Shown: positions 62,801 through 64,000 of the stretch, piece after piece
Position numbering within the stretch: position 1 is the stretch's first letter
How the letters are laid out: the number at the start of each line of letters is the position of its first letter
Source of the DNA: Escarpia spicata
Taxonomy: Eukaryota > Annelida > Polychaeta > Sabellida > Siboglinidae
NCBI GenBank assembly: GCA_963995525.1
Contig: OZ023213.1
Coordinates: 22,718,278-22,782,277, forward strand
Direction: 5' to 3'
Length of the DNA stretch: 64,000 bases
The notes under the pieces: model-generated
Database searches by the model: none
The model's input: the letters and a program-made list of their open reading frames with translations, nothing else
What the model was told of the DNA's origin: nothing
Position numbers and translations under genes: made by a program

Positions 62801-63829
62801 ATGACAGCACCGCTGAAGTGCCCATCTATCGACAGACACCATTACACGTTGCCATAACAAACCGACACAAAGACGTCGTTCAAGTGTTTCTAAACTATAA
62901 AGGTTGGTGCACCAAGACCAGACTAGACATCTACTTGTTCTAGTCTCATAATAAATGATCATCTCAGAACGTTGATGTCAGACGAAATTACTTTCATTCA
63001 GGGGAGTGGGATCGAGACAGTTTTGTCTAGCATCGGACATTGATATGTTATGCATCGGATCAATACTGTTAATATATTGAGATCATCTTGTCAATGTTTA
63101 CAAACTGTTGTCTGAGGAGGGGGTGGGGGGGGAGGTGAGGACAGATGAAAGTAATTTCATCTGACAACGGACATAAACTTTCCGAGACGTAAATCAACGT
63201 AAGATGTGAATTAATTAAGTTATACTAGTCACGAAATAACTCGTGCTAACACCTGATGGATACTGGCACTATAACACTTCCCAGCGTAAGACGCTTTGAA
63301 TAGACTAAGCTATACAATTTACAAAGTAGCACCCGTGGAATCATAAATATAAGGTAATAAAGATTTTAAGTAATGTGGGTGATTAAAAACTGCAATAATT
63401 ACATTTTTAAAGAATGTATATACATGCATTGACATTTGTGGTTTTTAAAACGGGTAGACTTGCATCTTAGTGATGTAATAAGCATCACGCAGATGTACGT
63501 TGCTAACACAAATCAGTTTGATGTAAGATATTTTACAAGTCTCCTGCTTCCTTCATGATTAGGTGTTTTGTTTCAGCGGAAGTCAGTTGCCATGGCAACA
63601 GCGTGCAGATAATCCCGAATTTTGGTGTGAAGGATTCACGTGACCAGACGCCGCTAGCTCTCTCGCTATGGCAAGGCTTCCACGATATTGCCAAACAGCT
63701 GCTGACAGGGGGAGCCACAGTGAACGACAACAACAGCAACGGCTTGACGTTGCTTCACGAGGCAGTAATGCTTCAAGACAGCGACAGTGCACTGTTCTTA
63801 CTGGAGCATAAAGCTGACTGCAACATCAG
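53829..63829 (+). CDS. ANKFY1: Rabankyrin-5 (ankyrin/BTB/FYVE protein), N-terminal half; continues off the right edge
   Basis: Early-endosome Rab5 effector; the family works in endosome fusion, macropinocytosis and retromer traffic and binds PI3P by a C-terminal FYVE finger (outside this window). Twelve plus-strand exons: 53829-53838, 55310-55496, 55993-56114, 56758-56893, 57629-57752, 58199-58348, 58711-58876, 59571-59772, 60345-60565, 61009-61106, 62677-62902 and 63577-63829. Phases close, giving 631 codons plus 2 bases (human protein about 1169). Residues 4-40 form a coiled coil (LREEYVKLQKQLADVNKK). A BTB/POZ domain is at about 66-160 (IIKAHKFVLAARSDTW). Ankyrin repeats run from about 220 (YPLHTAIRTKREDAVFLYLV, LLHQAIKRG, TPLHVAITNRHKDVVQVFL). 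The 10-nt first coding exon (MSG + G) is inferred from the donor and phase; it yields MSGEVSKLQTHLSLL. The fragment of a LINE, a SINE and a TTAA MITE lie in introns. Confidence 0.96.
54530..54720. repeat. CTCAACTCATCCCA-type minisatellite
   Basis: Degenerate units of about 16 bp (CTCATCCCACTCTCAA, CTCATCCCATTTTCAA and similar) repeat roughly ten times in ANKFY1 intron 1. The open frame across it is not a gene. Confidence 0.85.
54836..55169 (+). mobile_element. 3' fragment of a third non-LTR retrotransposon (endonuclease/RT type)
   Basis: The frame from about 54836 reads IFINKCLRNIIKI and, after stops, GHTYTMKRHQ-like and KIGTAWNKIKKTANNRERWR, then SFVLALCSN and a stop at 55167-55169. This is the common C-terminal signature (WIGHTLRK ... 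WRSFV.ALCS) of a widespread invertebrate LINE group. It contains stop codons and lies in ANKFY1 intron 1. Confidence 0.8.
57009..57230. repeat. Perfect tandem duplication of 111 bp
   Basis: 57009-57119 and 57120-57230 are identical as read (TCCTGCCTTTGCATATTCAC to GATGATAATT). Because 111 is a multiple of 3, the frame running on from exon 4 stays open, but the exon ends at 56893 by donor and phase. It lies in ANKFY1 intron 4. Confidence 0.96.
57765..58035. repeat. Degenerate CTTGGTCACATTAAAGC repeats
   Basis: Units of 15-25 bp built on CCTTGGTCACATTAAAG occur about 13 times with drift and variable spacing in ANKFY1 intron 5, starting a few bases after the exon end at 57752. Confidence 0.85.
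59165..59465 (+). mobile_element. SINE family A, copy in ANKFY1 intron 7
   Basis: Degenerate A box, B box CCCAGGTTTGAATCC, then TTGCTCCAGTTCACTCAGCC, GACAGTGGTAGATATTTGTG, GAACAGGTCTGCCAGGGAG and GTGTAAAGTGCTCTAAGCAG. It ends about 100 bp before exon 8. Confidence 0.87.
61253..61873. mobile_element. TTAA-flanked MITE, copy B (621 bp)
   Basis: The ends are GGCCAGACACCCCAGGTGAA and the inverse of GGCCAGACACGGCAGGTAGA, flanked by TTAA at 61249-61252 and 61874-61877. It is the reverse-oriented, somewhat shorter relative of 15138-15880. In ANKFY1 intron 10. Confidence 0.86.
62957..63189. mobile_element. Inverted-repeat MITE, copy 3 of 3
   Basis: Begins GATCATCTCAGAACGTTGAT; the right end (ACTTTCCGAGACGT) is more diverged than in the other two copies. 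The body shares CTGTTAATATATTGAGATCATC and AGATGAAAGTAATTTCATCTG. In ANKFY1 intron 11. Confidence 0.75.
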
Positions 63830-64000
63830 GTAGAGTTGATCCAGCGATTGTTGTGCAATCATGTATCTGTGCCAACGTGCGATGCATTTGAAGTTATTCA
63901 AACACCATAATGAAACAATCGTCGAATATAGGATCTGGCAATTCATCACAGGCAAGATTGTGATGACGTTATTAATCAGCCAATAACATTATGTTTGATC

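Overview
The window is AT-rich animal DNA with intron-rich genes of conserved bilaterian type, heavily loaded with transposons. The gene content and the mix of elements (a CR1-like LINE with a 2A-like peptide and PHD finger, THAP/TTAA transposons, hAT MITEs, tRNA-derived SINEs) suggest a marine invertebrate such as a lophotrochozoan or an invertebrate deuterostome. I cannot name the species. There are no bacterial operons, CRISPR arrays or phage genes.

Five protein-coding genes can be rebuilt exon by exon; every splice phase was checked and closes. (1) 258-10012, minus: a cyclic-nucleotide-gated channel, 3' end outside the window. (2) 19853-30013, minus: UBE2G1, a complete 170-residue E2 in 5 exons. 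(3) 31930-42925, plus: SMARCB1/SNF5, complete, 373 residues in 10 exons. (4) 44378-52300, minus: NFATC2IP/NIP45 with two SUMO-like domains, 361 residues in 8 exons. (5) 53829-63829, plus: ANKFY1/Rabankyrin-5, first 12 exons, about 631 residues, continuing off the right edge. UBE2G1 and SMARCB1 are head to head, SMARCB1 and NFATC2IP tail to tail, NFATC2IP and ANKFY1 head to head. The products act in ubiquitination, chromatin remodelling, SUMO-linked genome maintenance and endosome traffic; nothing suggests a shared pathway.

The rest is largely mobile DNA. The 6.7-kb first coding intron of the channel holds a 4.37-kb element with perfect 28-bp terminal inverted repeats, a broken DDE-like transposase fragment, nine copies of a GAAACCRTACGTC-like motif and a 1.75-kb minisatellite, plus a hAT MITE with a perfect 8-bp target duplication. 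The gap at 10-20 kb holds a foldback element, a 2.3-kb modular repeat, a TTAA-flanked MITE and a second hAT-like MITE. The last intron of UBE2G1 holds a second copy of the modular repeat, split by a decayed LINE whose N-terminus carries a 2A-like motif and a PHD finger. SMARCB1 introns hold SINEs and microsatellites, one starting a few bases after a 5' splice site. The last intron of NFATC2IP holds a THAP-domain transposon with TTAA duplications, which looks like a Kolobok element.

The best candidates for something undescribed are the channel-intron element (1669-6034) and the 2A/PHD LINE. ANKFY1 and UBE2G1, as I recall, are also neighbours in the human genome, so their proximity here may be old synteny.
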